Positions 13,276 to 28,830 of a DNA stretch of 64,000 nt are shown here, piece by piece; within the stretch, counting starts at the first letter, position 1, and every line of letters begins with the position of its first letter. A model generated the notes under the pieces. It was given only the letters and a program-made list of their open reading frames with translations, did not search any database and was not told the origin of the DNA. The stretch is from assembly GCF_014905175.1 (NCBI RefSeq), contig NC_057791.1, positions 24,032,537 to 24,096,536 of the forward strand. Reading direction: 5' to 3'. Origin of the DNA: Aphidius gifuensis (lineage: Eukaryota > Arthropoda > Insecta > Hymenoptera > Braconidae). The position numbers and the translations under genes are program-made.

Positions 13276-16200
13276 GTGAGTTTAGAAAAAAAATTTTTAA
13301 ATAATTTTATTTCGATTGAGACATCGTTTAAAATATTTTTCAAGTCGTTTGGTTGTTCATTTCGTATCTAATGAATTCTCTTCATCATAAAAAATTACGT
13401 AATTAATTTTTCGATTTGACGAAACTCGTATTTCGAAATTAGAAAAAAAGATAGAAATTAATTTTCCACCTGAAATAAAAGAAGATCTTCCCAAATGAAT
13501 TTCCTTCAATTGTTAAAATCATTTTTCCAATTATAAAATCAATTATCATCTTAATATAAAAATTGCCTGCCAGTGTAATGATAATTAATAATTGACAGTA
13601 GTCACTGTAGCTATTTGTCATATGCAAACGAATAATTTTTCCAATTATGACAACTCAGTTACAATTGCAACTTAAGTACACACTGACAACAGTCTAGTGA
13701 CATATCCTGCAGTATCATTGGTAAATGTTTTCGCTCTTTGATTTTTTTTTCAACCAATATTATTACTAGATTGATTTAATGATCATGCGTCATTCTGCAG
13801 TAGATATATATTTAAATAAACTGATGATACAAGGTGAATTCACCAGAACATAAAACACACTCTCGCACAAACATCGTAACCATCAAGTTAAATTTCTACT
13901 AGTTAAACTGATGGTACAAAATGTATATATGCACAAGCAACCATTACCAACACCAATTGATATATACCAATAGCAAAATTTAACATGTAAACCAAAATGA
14001 TCTTTATATATATATGTATAGAGAGACAACATCCAAAACTATATTTTGATGCTATGTATTATGCTCTATATGTCCAATGCCATGGACCTTGCATATACGA
14101 TCTATCAAAATTCGTTGTATGCCATGTTATAAATTTGACACGAACATCCCTTCTGATCAATGAGAGATTTGCCTGTGACTGCTCACCATGTATATGTAAA
14201 ATTCATTTGCACGAATTGAATTGTGGCTTGTATAATCGAAATTTTTTTTTTTTTTTTTTACATTTTTAATCTATTTTTTTCTATCATTTATTTTTAAATG
14301 ATAATAAAAAATTACAATACAAAAAAATAGACATGTTATTTTTAAACAATTCAATAAACATCATAGAAATTTTTTTTTTTTTTTAAATTTTTATTCATAT
14401 AGTTTCGATTGAATTCAAAAAAATTGTCATTGAATTTTATAGGCCTATTTTATGATGATGAATAAATTATTTGATTTATTTTTTTTAAACATTTTATGGC
14501 TTGAATATATTGATTGAAATAATAAAATTAAATGATCAATAACTTTTTATAATTATTTATTATTGTAGTTGAATAATAGACAAGTAATTAGTTTGAAAAA
14601 AAAAAGATTTTAATTCGAAAAAATTAATGAAATAATGCCAGTTTGATTGATGACATTTATTTTGAAAATTAAAATATATATTTGTTTATATAAAATCAAA
14701 TAAATAATAATTAATTATAAGAGTATATCAGTATAATAATTTAATGGTTATGTAGCATAATGTCGATCAGGTCATCACACTTCATTAGCACTGCTTTCCG
14801 GTCAATTCTAATTACAATTGTGACAAACTTCAATATCCATGTATTTGTTCATATATGTACATGACTTATATACATAAAATTTTATGTATGTGTTCTTTAT
14901 ACAATTGCATGTCTCTCATTTCGAAGCTTCATGATCAAATTGCGAATTCTGTCACGAACTAATCAACGAACAACCAAGAGGAAGACAATAGATCTCGGTT
15001 AATGGAAAAGGGAAAATAAAAAAAATAAAAAAAAGAGATTCATGTTGTAAACATATATATATTTTACGTTTGACAATCCTTGATATTATTATATGAATTA
15101 AATCAGTCATCAAGGTTTAATTTAATTAACTACAGATTTAAATTTTTTTTTTTTTTTATTTTTAAATTAAATTTACATCTTTTTTTTCTTTTTTAATTTT
15201 AATTTTTTTTTTAATGACTATGATTTTATGAGAATGACATTTTTATTTTAGTTTTTTTTTTTTTTTTGGTATCTTTAATTTAAGGGATTTATCAACCCTC
15301 TCATAAATTATTTGAAATCGTAAAATTACTTTACAGCTCATTTGCCCTTTGACCCTCTTGGCTATTTCTTATTCCCAACGGAAACGGATATCCTCGGGTC
15401 TGTTTCCATTTAATCGAGTCCATGCACATCGTTGAAACGATATAGATTCTTCTTTTACTTTTCTACAATTTTATTTATAAAGTACTCTTTGTTTTTTTTT
15501 TTCAAAAAATTCTCTTTCAATTTCCATTCAACTTTGTTTACAATCTAAAATTTACTAAGCTGTTTTTTTTTTTATTATTAAATTTTAATTTATAATTTTT
15601 TTAAAACCAACGTCAATGTTTTGTAATTTTTTATACAGTTGAATCTTTTTCTCAGCTACATTTCAAATACAACGATATATTTTCCAACTCAATTTTTGAT
15701 GTTTAATTATTTTTAAAACTCTTATAAAAATTTCAAGAATTTTTTTCAAATAGAAACATTATTAAAAAAACCTTGAAAAAATTCACACATATTCTAAAAG
15801 TCTTGCTTTATTAATTACACTAAAAAATTTTTAATTATTGATCAATTAGTTAATGAGTAAATAATTTTTAAAAAATTCCAACTGGCAGACAAATAATCAA
15901 ATTTTTAATTAATTCAATTTAACAGTGTTCTCAATTTTTTTGCTACATATTTCCCATCAAAAATGGTATAAAGACTTTGCCCACAGCCTCTTTAATCCCA
16001 TTGAATTTTAAATTATTCAAGAATGATTGGAAATAGCTGATTAAAGATGACAAGTATAACACTTTTACAAGAGACTTATACCCTTATTAATATTTAAATA
16101 TCCATTGCAAAATATCGTATTATAGAAGCAAATAAAAAAACCACAAATATAACTATAGATTTATTTTATATATATGTAACTCAATATGTATATAGAATGT

Positions 16201-19200
16201 AGGTTTATTTGCATAAATAGTATAGTCCCTCGTGATTTTGAGTAGGTATGGTAATATCATATAGATCTACAACATGTTCGATTAGATAGGACGACATTGT
16301 AGAATCACATAAATTATACTATTCTATGAATCTCATGTGTCTACTTTTTCTATATATCTCTAGCTATAACCACCTTTTTTTTTTTTTTATTTAAACTTTT
16401 GTTTTTATTTCCTCTTGTTCTTAGATATTTTTATATTTTTTTTATTATCACACAAATCAAGGTTTAAGGGTCTCGAGAACAAAGTTTACGTGAGATAGAC
16501 CACCGGGGTATTTTTTTTTTTTTTTTCGAGGCGTAATAGGGTCATGAAGAATTTTCGATATATGGTCAATAAATTAACAAGTCTATTGTTTAACTGAAAA
16601 GACCCCTTGAAATTTAAGATGTGATAATTATTGCAAACTTGAATTTTTTTTTTACATTTATTTACGAGTGCATTCAAGGATTTACTTGAAAATAAAGAAT
16701 ATATATTTTTTTTTTTTTACGTATCGTAGAATTTATGTAAGATGAAATAGATCTTTGAAAATAAAAAAATAAAAAATATATAGATCAATGAAAATGAATT
16801 ACGGACCACCCAGTTTTTTATTACCCAAAATATTTAACATAAAAAATCAATCATCTGTGAATATATTTGATTTGAAAAATTAATAACCATAATAGATATT
16901 TATATTTTTATTTAAGATATGATTTTATTACCGCACGTGGAGTTTTAAAGTAAGATTAGAGAATATTATGTATATCAGTTGACCGCAAAGCACAAAAGTT
17001 TATTCTTTAACAAAGTATTTAGTATTATGATGAATCATGATCCCTTTATAATTAATTTTGATGTATAATCTGAATTGAAAATTATATCTGAAGCCTCATA
17101 TGATCCTCTAATTTACCATTTAAAATAATATTGAAGAAAAAATTATAAATAATGCATCAAAAAATTTGACGGGATTTAGACATTTTAGTTTTTTATTTAT
17201 TGTAAAAAAAAATCATAATAATAATCTCAGCAGGTATACAATATTAACATATTTTTTTAGAGGATGGAATGTATCAAAGGCAGGTGAATTAAAATGAGAA
17301 TTTTATTTTCTAAAATATACGATTAGCCATAACATATCACTTTTAAAAAAATTAATTTTAGAAAGTATAAATTTGTATTTCTAAATTTACAATTGGACGT
17401 GTTAATTAACTGAATACATGCTAATTTTAATTTATTTTTTTAAATCAATTGTAAATATACAAACGTGTGTGGTCTTAAAAATGCATATGCACTTTTTTAC
17501 AAAGACTCTTTCTTAGAATTTACGTTGATTTTTTTTTTCATCTTTAAATTTTAAGAAAGAGATACTTCTTTAGATCTCGTTATATTTTATTTAACTTTTA
17601 AAAAAAAAAACATAAAAAAATATATTACAAACTGTAATGATTTTAAAAAAAGTTTTTATATAAACTTTTTTTTTTTTTTATTATTCCAATTAAATTGCGG
17701 TCAATATATATAGTTTTTGCTTGTTATCGTGAAACTTTTTACAATTTTAGAGAAGCGTAAATTCTGGATACTTCAGCAGCAATGATTTTACAAGTATATA
17801 TTTTTAACTATAATATGTTTGAACAATAAAAAAACATAAAAATTTATTATTTCGTACATTTTTATTTAATTGCAGCTTGATTATTATTTTTATTTTTATC
17901 TATTACCATTCAAGGCACTGCTTTATAAAGTCAAAAAAAAAAAAAAAAATATTAATAAATAAAATACTTGAAATTACATTTTTGTATGTTTAAAAAATGT
18001 CTCTTGAGGATTCACGCTGTCACTCATCTTTGCACATCTCAAGAACAAAGTAAATCCTTAAAGATTGACTCCTTTATTTTATTTTTTTTTTTCTCACTCA
18101 AACTGTCATATTTAAGTAGTACCTATATGACAAACGACTTTTGGAATTTATATTATTTATGTACTTTCACCAGCTTCTTGTCATTACATTCTATTTCTAT
18201 TATTATTATTATTTTTCAATTTAATTTTATCTCAATCTTATGAAATAACTGTGTATTTATATTCATTGATATTTTTTTCTCAATGACATTGTCATCATAC
18301 AAAAGGCAAACAAAAAACCCAATGACATTTTCATAATATATTTTTGTATTTTTAATAACAATAATAACCTCTTCATCTTTAATAATTTTTCTATCACTCT
18401 TAAAATTTTTTATGTTTATAATTAATTTCTAAAAACAAATAAAAATAATTCAAGTAGACATAAAAATAATTATTATTTATACAAAAATAAAATTTATAAT
18501 TTTTTTTAATAAATAAATTTACAATTATTTAAATAATAATAATAATTGCTATTTATTTTCAATTAAGAATATATTTTTTCTGTGATGAGAAATTTTGGTA
18601 ATTTTATACTTGTGTGTACGAGGATATCAATGACGATAATAAATATGTATCAATAACTAACTGAATTTAAATAATTTTTTTTTAATATTGCCAATAAAGT
18701 CAGCGAAATCAATGCATGAATTTTAGTTGCATATATGCAGTGTGCATAACTGTGCATCATCAAACAGGTGTCAGTTAACAATATCAATTACAATTGACGA
18801 AACACATGTAATGAACACCAACCAAAGATACTCACTATCCATATTTTTTTTTTCCATTTGCTTTTCCATTTTCTATTGATCATTTTTTGTTATTATATTT
18901 TCAATTTTTTTTTTTTTGTTTATTTTTAGTTACTCTGTATTTTTTTTTCCATGTATTTACATTTTTGTTTGGCCAATTAAATTGCATCCCGGTGGAATCC
19001 CTTCTCGTGTCCTCACTCGTGTTTTTTTACACTGCATCCTATCATTACGAGGTGAACAAAAAAATAAAATAAAAAAAAACATAAATAAATAAAAAATATT
19101 ATACTGCCGTGACTATAATGTTTGCTTTATTTTTACGAGATACACAGGCCCGTTGAAAAATATAAATTTTTTTTTTTCCGGATAATAATTTCAACAGTCA

Positions 19201-22200
19201 GATTATAATTTGATACCAGCTCTGTTTGGCGTTATTATATTAACAAGAAAAATTGAGCGAGTTTATTTTTTTTTTTACATACAATGATAATGACATTATT
19301 TCCCTTTTTTTAATATGAATTAAATTATTTTTGAATGAATTACTCGTAAAAATACTTTGAAATAAAAAAATTTTACCAAAAGTTATTTAATATTAGTGTA
19401 TAAATTTTTAAATTAAAAAATAAAATAGATATATTTTTTTTTAATAGACTTTTCAGCTGGTTAATCATAGAAGAAAGTAAAAAAAAAATTTTTAATTTTG
19501 TTACTAACAATCTCATTTCCGTGTATTGTTTTATGCTTCACCTTAAAATTATATTAACAATTCTCTTTGTTTGTTTATTCATTTAAAAAAAAAAATATAT
19601 ACTTTAAATAATAATAATAATATAAAAAATAATAATTACAATTATAGGTTGTAATTACGGGTAATGAAAAAATATTTTCTTTAGTGGATGAACCATAACA
19701 TTGTGTGGTTGACGTTGTAAAACTTTAAGTCATAAAAAACGTTCAACTCAATGAATACCGGTTTCATGAAAATTTAAAACAAAAAAAATATAAAAAAAAT
19801 TATAAATAAAATTGGTTTACATTTTATTTTTATATCTCTTATAATGCTCGTTATATTTTTCTCCATGTTAATTACAAAATTATTCTTCATTTTAATGAAT
19901 AAATGAAAAAAAAAAAAAAAGTTGAATAAAAAAAAAAAAAGAGTATTGCGGTGCTTCCGGTTTTTTTGAGTATTTCTTTTATAATACACTTTGTGGCACA
20001 TTTTTTTGTATATGAAAAAACATGAGTTTAATATATAAATTTTTATTTTTTAACCAAGGTTTGCATGATAAAAAAATAAGTGGTTTAAGAGGGGTAAAAA
20101 TATGCGGCTATTTTTTTTTTTTGCTTTTTTAACCCTGCTCATTTAGCACCTTTGAAGAGTTTGACTCAATAACTTGCACATGAAATACACGTTTATATTA
20201 TTATGACATACATTTCTATTCGTTCATTGAGTTACTAAAAATATATATTTACACGCAAACCAGTCTAAAAAAAAACCCTCCATATGACATATAGTAAAAA
20301 ACAAAATTCTATTTTTGCATATACAAATTGTTTACATAACAATATTAATTTTATTTTTAATCAATTTCTACTCTTTACCACTTAAATATTTAAAAAAAAA
20401 AAAAAATGACACATCATCATGTCAATTTTATATTTTAAAATTTATTTTTCATGACACTGAATAATGTTTTCGAGATAAAAAAATAACAATGTCATTTGAG
20501 CAATGAATTTTAATATTTAAATATTTTTTTTTTCCAAATGAAAAATTGACAATGATAATTATACTTGAGTTGAAAAAAAAAAAAAGGATATGATGAAAGC
20601 TTTAAAAACATGGGTGGTATGAAAAAAAAAGTTTTTAATTTTTCATGTTAAATGATTAGTTTATCGAAATATAATTTTTATCAGTACCATATTATATTTG
20701 ATAAATTGTTTAAATTCATTTTGAAATATCAATGATAAATTGATGTAAATTATTTAAGATATAAGGCTTTTTTTAAATGTTAAAAATAAGAAATTAATAA
20801 TAAAATACCAATAATAATTAATTTGAGATATGAATCATTTTGATTATTCTAATAAATTATAGTGAAATGTAGGTTGAAAAATATGGTGGTGACGCGTGAT
20901 ATACATGTTTGGACATTGACGAAGACCGAGTAGATAGTCACAATGTATATTTTATAAATAATATCTCTCGTCATCCTCTGTTTACTTTTTTTATTTTCCA
21001 TCTTTTCATTTTAACTTTTTCTATCTTTCTCTTTCTCTCTTTGCATACTCTTGTGTGTATATATTTTAACCCTTTATCCCTTCCAACGGCGTTAACATCA
21101 GACTGATATTTATCATTTTAAGTAGCGCCTGTGAAGAGCACAGCAAACACATGACAGTTTGCAAAAACTTGCACATGACATGACTCACTTTTCTTTTATT
21201 TCTTTTGTTTATTTCTTTTATTAATTTTTTTTTTTTTACACTTTATATATTTGTTTGTTTTTTTTCAATGAATTAAAATTCCTTTGAATGCATGTTATCT
21301 TGATTATGATTTTACAAGATTTAGAAATTTTTTTTAATTATATAAATTGATGATTTTAAGAGTTCATTCAACGTTATTTTGTTGGCTAAATAATTCGGAA
21401 TGATTTAATCTTGCTATTTCGAAATCTTGCCAATGAAATTTCGATTAACTTGATGATTTATCGAAATGAAATTGATCAAGTCCTATCAACAGAATGACTC
21501 AATTATTCTCCGAGTCTTATGCTATTTTTAGTTCACTTTATGACTCAAATTTTAATTTTAATTTCAAAGCTAAACTTAAAACTACCCTTGGTAAAAAAAC
21601 CCTCCAAATTTTCCACTATTTATCCATAAACTTTCCAAAAATTTTCATCACTGAAAAAAATATATTTTCACAATTAAAAAAAATCTTTTTATTAATTTAT
21701 AATTTATTGCAAACAAAATTGCGAACAATTGAATATAAAAAATTGTATTTTCATGATTAAATTTAATTGTAATCATCGTACACAAAAAGCACTTGTCTCA
21801 CGTTGATGTTCAAAAACTCATTACATATGTCTCGTGTGCAGTATAATAGATTTCGTATAGCTGCATGTTGCTTAGCTGGATAAAATTAAATTAATATCCA
21901 TGTAATATAATATAAACATGCTTTATTCTGCATTGAATTTCAAACCCTACAAATTCAACACACATGTGCATTAATATGTATTGTAATTCAAAAGGATTTT
22001 CATCTAGTCCTTAATTTTCTTTTCATTTTTTTTATTAAATATCTTTACTCAAGACACTTGCTGTCTCTTTTTTTTTTCAAATCCAACGAGATTCTCTGCA
22101 TTTCAATAAGGACTTACATCAAGACACAAGAACCTTATTTTTAAAATTTTAAAATTTTCTTTTTCTTGTTTTCTTTATATTTCTGTTTTTTTTTTTTCAT

Positions 22201-22838
22201 TCTTTTCTTACTTTTAGCTATTCCCGACCATCAACTCTTTTCATGCATTTATTTCAACATATATTATCGTCAATCCAACACGTACAACTTATTACTTCAC
22301 AACTACCATCAACTACATTTATACCTAACATACATACATATGAAAATAACAACCAAAAAGTCTCAACGCCACTCATCCCTTAACTTTAAAGTTGTTCATA
22401 TCGCATTTGAACACTTATACATATATCTATATGTAACATTGTATATATAAAGTTGAATAAGGAAGCCACACACTACTTTGAAACTAAATCTTTTCGTGTT
22501 GGTATGTGGGTTAGGTAGGTTAAAGATCTTTTGTATATATCTAACTCTACGTTTTACTCTTCAGCTATCTTTGTAATAGTTTTGTGTCTGTGTGTCTGCA
22601 TATCTTTCATATGTTCATCTAATGTTGGCATTATCTGTTAAATGCAAGTTTGCTTAAACACTTCGTTGACCACGATTTTTTTTCTTTTTTTCCTTTGTTT
22701 TTTGCTCAAATGCACAAAGTTTCTTTCAAGTATGAATTATATGCTGATTGTTTTGATAAAAATTAAAAACTTGAAATTGTTAATTTATTATTATTTATTA
22801 ATTTATATTAATTTTTTTTTTGTTTAATTATTTACTCA
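13276..22838. other. Gene desert
   Basis: No gene is supported. A plus-strand 13997-14269 frame and a minus-strand 16486-16677 frame show no splice context or recognisable domain. A short frame at 17998-18054 (MSLEDSRCHSSLHISRT) ends near a weak GTAAAT donor and is too short to call. The remainder is AT-rich with long T and A runs. Confidence 0.45.
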
Positions 22839-22969
22839 TTTATTTATTTATTTATTTATTTATTTATTCCTTTATTTGTTTATTTATTTATTTATTTATT
22901 TATTTCTTTATTCATTTATTTATTTATTTATTTATTTATTTGTTCATTTATTCATTTATTTTTTCATTC

Positions 22970-23001
<32 letters not shown>

Positions 23002-23003
23002 TT
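22839..23003. repeat. Long interrupted (TTTA)n microsatellite
   Basis: About 165 bp of TTTA repeats with scattered single-base interruptions (TTTC, TTTG, TTCA). The frame translated across it as alternating Leu/Ile/Tyr/Phe is an artefact of the repeat. Confidence 0.95.
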
Positions 23004-24289
23004 AAATTGTATATTTCTTTATTTTTTTTCTAAACTAATTAATTTTTTAAACTAAGTAAATTTAAAAATATAAAAAAATAATTAATTAATTATTTAATTG
23101 AAATTAATATTAAATAGCGTTAAAAGAAATAATTATTACTTTACATAACACTTTTAATTTGTCACAATTACTTATCACACAATTTAATAAATTATCTTTC
23201 TTTTTTTACTATTTTTATCCTACTTTGTTTTTCAACACTGTCTAAGTTGTCTTAATTGTCAAAAACAGCTCGAGAGTAAGATGTCGACATTGTTTCGTTG
23301 ACAGAAATGTCAGTCTATCACTTTTCAAATTAATAACACAACCCTCAGGATGTTGTAGATATTTCCACAAGCTAAATATATATAATAATTTATTATTTTT
23401 ATTTTCATCATTTTAATTTGTTTATTATCATTTTATAAAAATGGTTCTTGAAATATTTAATAAAAAAATATAACAAATGAAATTTAAAATAAAATAAAAA
23501 ACTAAACATAAATCTCAGATTTTTTTCTTTTTGTTTTATGATGAATGATGTGCTTGATTGTTTTCTACGAAAAGTTATACAAATATTTATTCTTAACATT
23601 TGTCTTTTTCATGCTGGAATTTTTTTACTTTCCAATGTTTCTCTTCATCTTTTACTGTTATATTATTTTATACTTTTTTAATTTTAAAATAGCCAATTTT
23701 CTTGTTGTTTATCATAGAATTCTATAGTTAATTATATTTAAAACAAGTACGTTTACTTTTCCAAAACTATCATCTTAAAAAATAAAAAATAAATGTTTAC
23801 TTGAATTTATCGAACTGACGCATCTGCCAAGTAAAATTTACAGTAGTGCTTTCAGTATAATTCTCCAAGAATCACCATGTGTATACATTTTATATACACA
23901 CACATATCACTTCAAGAAGTTTGTCTATATATTTCTTTACATAAATTTTTAATATATACTTTTTTTTTTTATTCATCTAAACTTTAGTTTGCATATTGTA
24001 TGAGTTAACATGTGTGTACTGTGTATATGTAGACATAATTCTAAAAACATACCGCATTTTCAGGCAAATGTGGGAGGAGACAACATAAGACCATAATATT
24101 CCTCAATAACACATAACACTAACAGAAACTTTTAATTAAACAATTTCTTGGAAAAAAGAAAAATGATAAATTTAAAAATTATAAAAATATAATTATGTAA
24201 TTTTTTATTGTTTATTTAAATGTCTTTACAAATTTAATTTTTATTTTTAAAGAGAAAAGAGTATATTGTTTCGTTGTTAAATATTTAAA

Positions 24290-24296
<7 letters not shown>

Positions 24297-24329
<33 letters not shown>

Positions 24330-24332
24330 TTT
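24297..24332. repeat. (ATTT)n microsatellite
   Basis: Nine uninterrupted ATTT units, the same motif as the long array at 22839-23003. Confidence 0.9.
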
Positions 24333-27300
24333 GTGCATTTGATTGATGACAATTGTCATTTTTAATTAAAAGGAATATTTATCGATTATAGATGTGTTAA
24401 TGTATGATAATATTTTAGATAATATTATGGGGTGAATTTTGAAATTTTGTTGTAATCAGAACAGTACTCTGTTGATTGTTCGTGTGAAGGATTACACTCA
24501 GTGTATATCAGGATGATAAATTAGGTGCTATTAACTGTCGAGGTTATCAGTAAAACTGATGTTATAGAATTACGTTAATGATTATTTTATCATTTTGTAA
24601 TTAATTAAAATGAACGTTGAATTTAAAGAAAAAACCAAATGGTAATTCAATTTTATTTTTTTAATTAAAATAAAAATAAATTATTTAAAAGTATTTATCA
24701 AATAGTAATATTATATTTTTTCATTTAAATTATTATTTTATAATTGCAAAAAAACGCTATTAAATAATTAAAATTACATAATTGATTTTTGAAAATTTCC
24801 AATTTCCGTTTTTGAATTTTTTTCCGGTGAAAAATATTTAAACTCAATGAAATTTTTTTTAAATAAATTATAATGAATAATATATAGTTTTTTTTTTTTA
24901 GACAGTCAAAGTATCGAAAACTGATTTTCCATTTCCTCAATTAATATTAAATGCCATGTCAATTATTACAGTTTTTTAAAAACTTTATTTTATGAAAAAA
25001 TTCTTAAATATTTCAGTGATTATATATTCACCATTTCCGGTGTATATGTTTATTTATAAATATTATTTTTAGCATTGCATGTTAATGTCGAAAATATTGA
25101 AATATCCAAAAACAATATCATATTTATTTATCATTTAAATTATTATTTTTTATTCGCAATATAACATTACTAAATAATTAACTCAACAGACTTTCTTTTT
25201 TCATCTTTAAAAGTTTTTTATTATGTAAATTTGTAAATGGAAAATTTGAAAATCATAAATGCATTAAAATTTAAACAACACGTTAATAATATAAAACAGA
25301 CTATTATTTTTTCAGCGTAAATAAATACTTTCTGAATGTTGACGAAAACGGAAACAACAGTGAAGCCAAAAAATTCTTTAAAAAAATACAACAACTGTGT
25401 ATAAAATTAGATCAACAATATTTTTGGTGTTAGTTTTTCAGCCATCAGAGGATATATATTTTCACGCCTCTAAACTTCCCCATATTTTTTCTTTATATAT
25501 ACTTTTTCCTATTTTTTCATAAGGGTAAAATTTTATTTTTTGTTTTTCTATTTTGTTATTTTTATTATACTTCTTGCAATAAAAATATTCTCAACTCAAG
25601 TGATTCGTTTACAAAAAAAATATTAAAACGATATGTTTTCACCACGTGCATTTGTATCATATATATTATTTTTTTTTTTCAAGTCAAATTTTTATATTTC
25701 TCCATTCATTCATGCAAATATATTTAAATATTTTTTTTTTTAAATATATATTTCAAATCAAACCAGCATCCATCAACTTACATTTATTATTTTTCATTTT
25801 AAAACAGACTATTATTTTTATTATTATTTTAAAAATATATAAATCAATATATATAAAATATTTATGAATTTTATCGATACTCATACGAACAATAGTCATA
25901 CAGTAAATACATAAAAACCGTGAAGCAGAGATTGAACAAAGAAAAAAATAAAATTACAAAGAAAAAAACAATTTTTCAAAAGAAAAAAAACCTTAAAATT
26001 TTCTGAATGTTCCATATGGTATATATTTTCAAAGTAACTGGAAATAAAAAATACCAATACCAATTGAAAAAAATAAAATAAAAAAAAAATGAATTACACA
26101 AAAAGAGCAAAATGATGAGTGTATACTGATGTCCCTCTTTTATATTTGAAAGAATCTTATTTCTATTTTCTTGTCCTCATCGCAATATTGCTTTGTTTGA
26201 GTACAACTATATTTTTTTTTTCATTTTATATGTATGCTATTTACCTATACATTTATAAAAATAAAAAACATGTATTATAGCAGGTATATAGTAACGTGTA
26301 CTATGGATTTACGTATAGAAAAATAAAAACCATGTTTTGGGCCAACTACATGTGAGTTTCTGCATCGTTAAAAAAAATATATATATTATAATAATAAAAT
26401 AATAATAATAAATAAAAACCATTAAAAAACATGTCCGCCTTTGACGATAAAACGTAAACTTGTGTTGGGAATTTTTCTAGTACTATACGCATTTTTCTAT
26501 GAACACGTGAAACCATAAGACTAAAATTTTTTTTTCTTTTTATTTTTTTAAAACATAGATTGTTTTTCATTTTTGAAAAAAAGGTTGTTATTGTTTTTTA
26601 GTCTTTACTTTTCAATGAATGAATTTCAAAAGAATTGTAAATGAAAAAAAATAAATTTCATTATTTTAAGGTATTATTGTTTAGTAATAAAAATAATAGT
26701 AAAATTGCATGTTTAAATTGTTATAAAATGCAATGTCTTGTTGACATTAAAAAAAAATTAAATAAATAAAATATAATATCAATATTTATATTGAATTAAT
26801 TTTATACAATAAAACAATAAAAATTATTTTTTTTTTATTTTTAAAATGTTATATAACGTGTTTTGATAAAAAAATAAAAAATAATAATTTTAATCATAAA
26901 ATTCTACTATTTTTGTTCGTTAAATTCATGTCAGATAAAAAAAAAAAAATGCTATTTGAATTTATAATATGCATCATCAAGTTAATTAAATTTTGTTTTT
27001 TTATTTTTAATTTAAAAAAATGTTTATTTTTTTGCTTTTTTATTCTTGAGAGAAGTGGAAGAACGACCAACCGATCTCAACGTCTATTGCGTTATCCAAA
27101 GAGTAAAGTTTTTAAACTTTTAGTCTGACTCTCTGGCAGAGAGATAATTAGCACTTTTCCTCCCTGTCTAGTTTCCCTAGCCCTTTTTTTTATTTAATTT
27201 TTTTTCATGTCTTAAAGTGCTTGAGAATAGATATACCTAATTTTTCAAACTCAGCATTTTCCAATTTTCATTCTGTGATATCTCTCACCCTCCTTTTTAT

Positions 27301-28558
27301 ATTCACTATATATATTTTTTTATGTTATTTTTATATTTTTATTTGCCTCACTTATATATACGTGCATTGAAAATAACAGTATCATGTTGTTATCATAGCG
27401 GAAATGATATCTTCTCGATATAAAAAACTCTCATGTCTGTTAAAAAAGCATCCCTCTTCTAGGAGACACCAGCTTTTTATTTTTTTTTCTACTTCTAAGT
27501 ACAAAAAATTTATCTTGACATTTACCTTGTGTTTTTTTTTATTCTAAAAGAATAAATATATTTTTAGAATAAAATAAACATTAAAATTTATCATTTTAAA
27601 TTAATATATTTTCAAGTTTACTTTTTCAAATAAAATATTTAATCCGAGAAAAATATTTTCGAAATCATTTTTTAAATTGAAATTAATAATATCAATTTGA
27701 AAAATTGTAACAATAATTTTTTTTTTTCTTTTCAAATTTATAAATAAAAGAATTTACGAGAAATAAAATAAATTTTCAAGTGTTATTATAATACTATAAA
27801 AACATCAACGTCAATATAAAATTATTATTTTTTCTTTTTCAATTTAACTTTATCTCATTCTCTCTACAAATTCAACATTTTTTTTTTTACATCAAATGTA
27901 TATAGCACATTTATAGCAATAAATATATGAGTCTAACATATACACTCAATTTTTCTCAATTAAGCCAGAACAAGCTTCATTTAATTTATATTTTTCGATG
28001 CTTTTATTGAACGTTATATAAAAGAAACTATAGAATATTATTGAAGTTAATTGGAAAAATACAAGCTTCGTTTTTGAACATTTATTGCATTTATTTTTTT
28101 ATTATTATAATTTTATATTTTATTTTTCTTTTGGTTTTCATGTGTGTCTAGTTTTTTTTTTTTTTGTATGGCGCTTATATTTCTCCATGTGACTGAGTGG
28201 CCTGAGGTACTTGAGGAAAAGAGACAGAAAAAAAAAAGAAGAGAAAAAAAATCAAGTGGCCCACACGCCATCGACAAGGCATTCCAAAGGGATTCAGTTT
28301 TCACGTCTGACCCAGTTTATCTTTCTATTTTCTTCTCTCTTATTTTTCTCATATGGTTTTTTTTTATTTCTTCCTGCCTCTTTTACCTTTTTATACTTCT
28401 ATGCTTCCTCAACTTATACATGCTTTTTTTTTTCCTCTTTTACAACCATCTCAAATTTAGATATGCTCTGTTCGTTTCGAAAAAGAATGATATTTTACTT
28501 TGAGATATCAGATTTTTATCGTCACATGTGCATCACGCATATTGTGTCAAAAAAATTT

Positions 28559-28830
28559 GTGATTTACGATAAAAAAAATGTTTTTACAATCATAAAAGTC
28601 AGATAAAAAAAGGTATAAAATTTTTTTTAAAAATTCAAAGAAAATCGAAATGTCCAAGAAATAATATAAAAAATATCAATAAAAAAAAATTTTCGTCACT
28701 ATTTATAATTGTAAATTTATATTCTTATTTTTTTTTAAAAATAACATTATTATTTTACGATTAAAAAAAATCATAAAAGTCAGATGAAAAATGTGTATAT
28801 AAATTTAAATAAAAAAAAGTTTTTTTTTCA
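28559..28830. repeat. Diverged direct duplication, unit about 80 bp
   Basis: A block containing TTTACGAT, an A-run and ATCATAAAAGTCAGAT near 28562-28605 recurs near 28754-28785 with substitutions and indels. The two copies are about 190 bp apart and embedded in AT-rich DNA. This looks like an old local duplication. Confidence 0.5.

Noticed and set aside
22820..23005. 61-codon Leu/Ile/Tyr/Phe repeat protein
   Set aside because: It is the translation of a (TTTA)n microsatellite.
28144..28606. 119- and 131-codon overlapping plus frames
   Set aside because: Both depend on A- and T-runs, overlap each other in different frames and have no domain.
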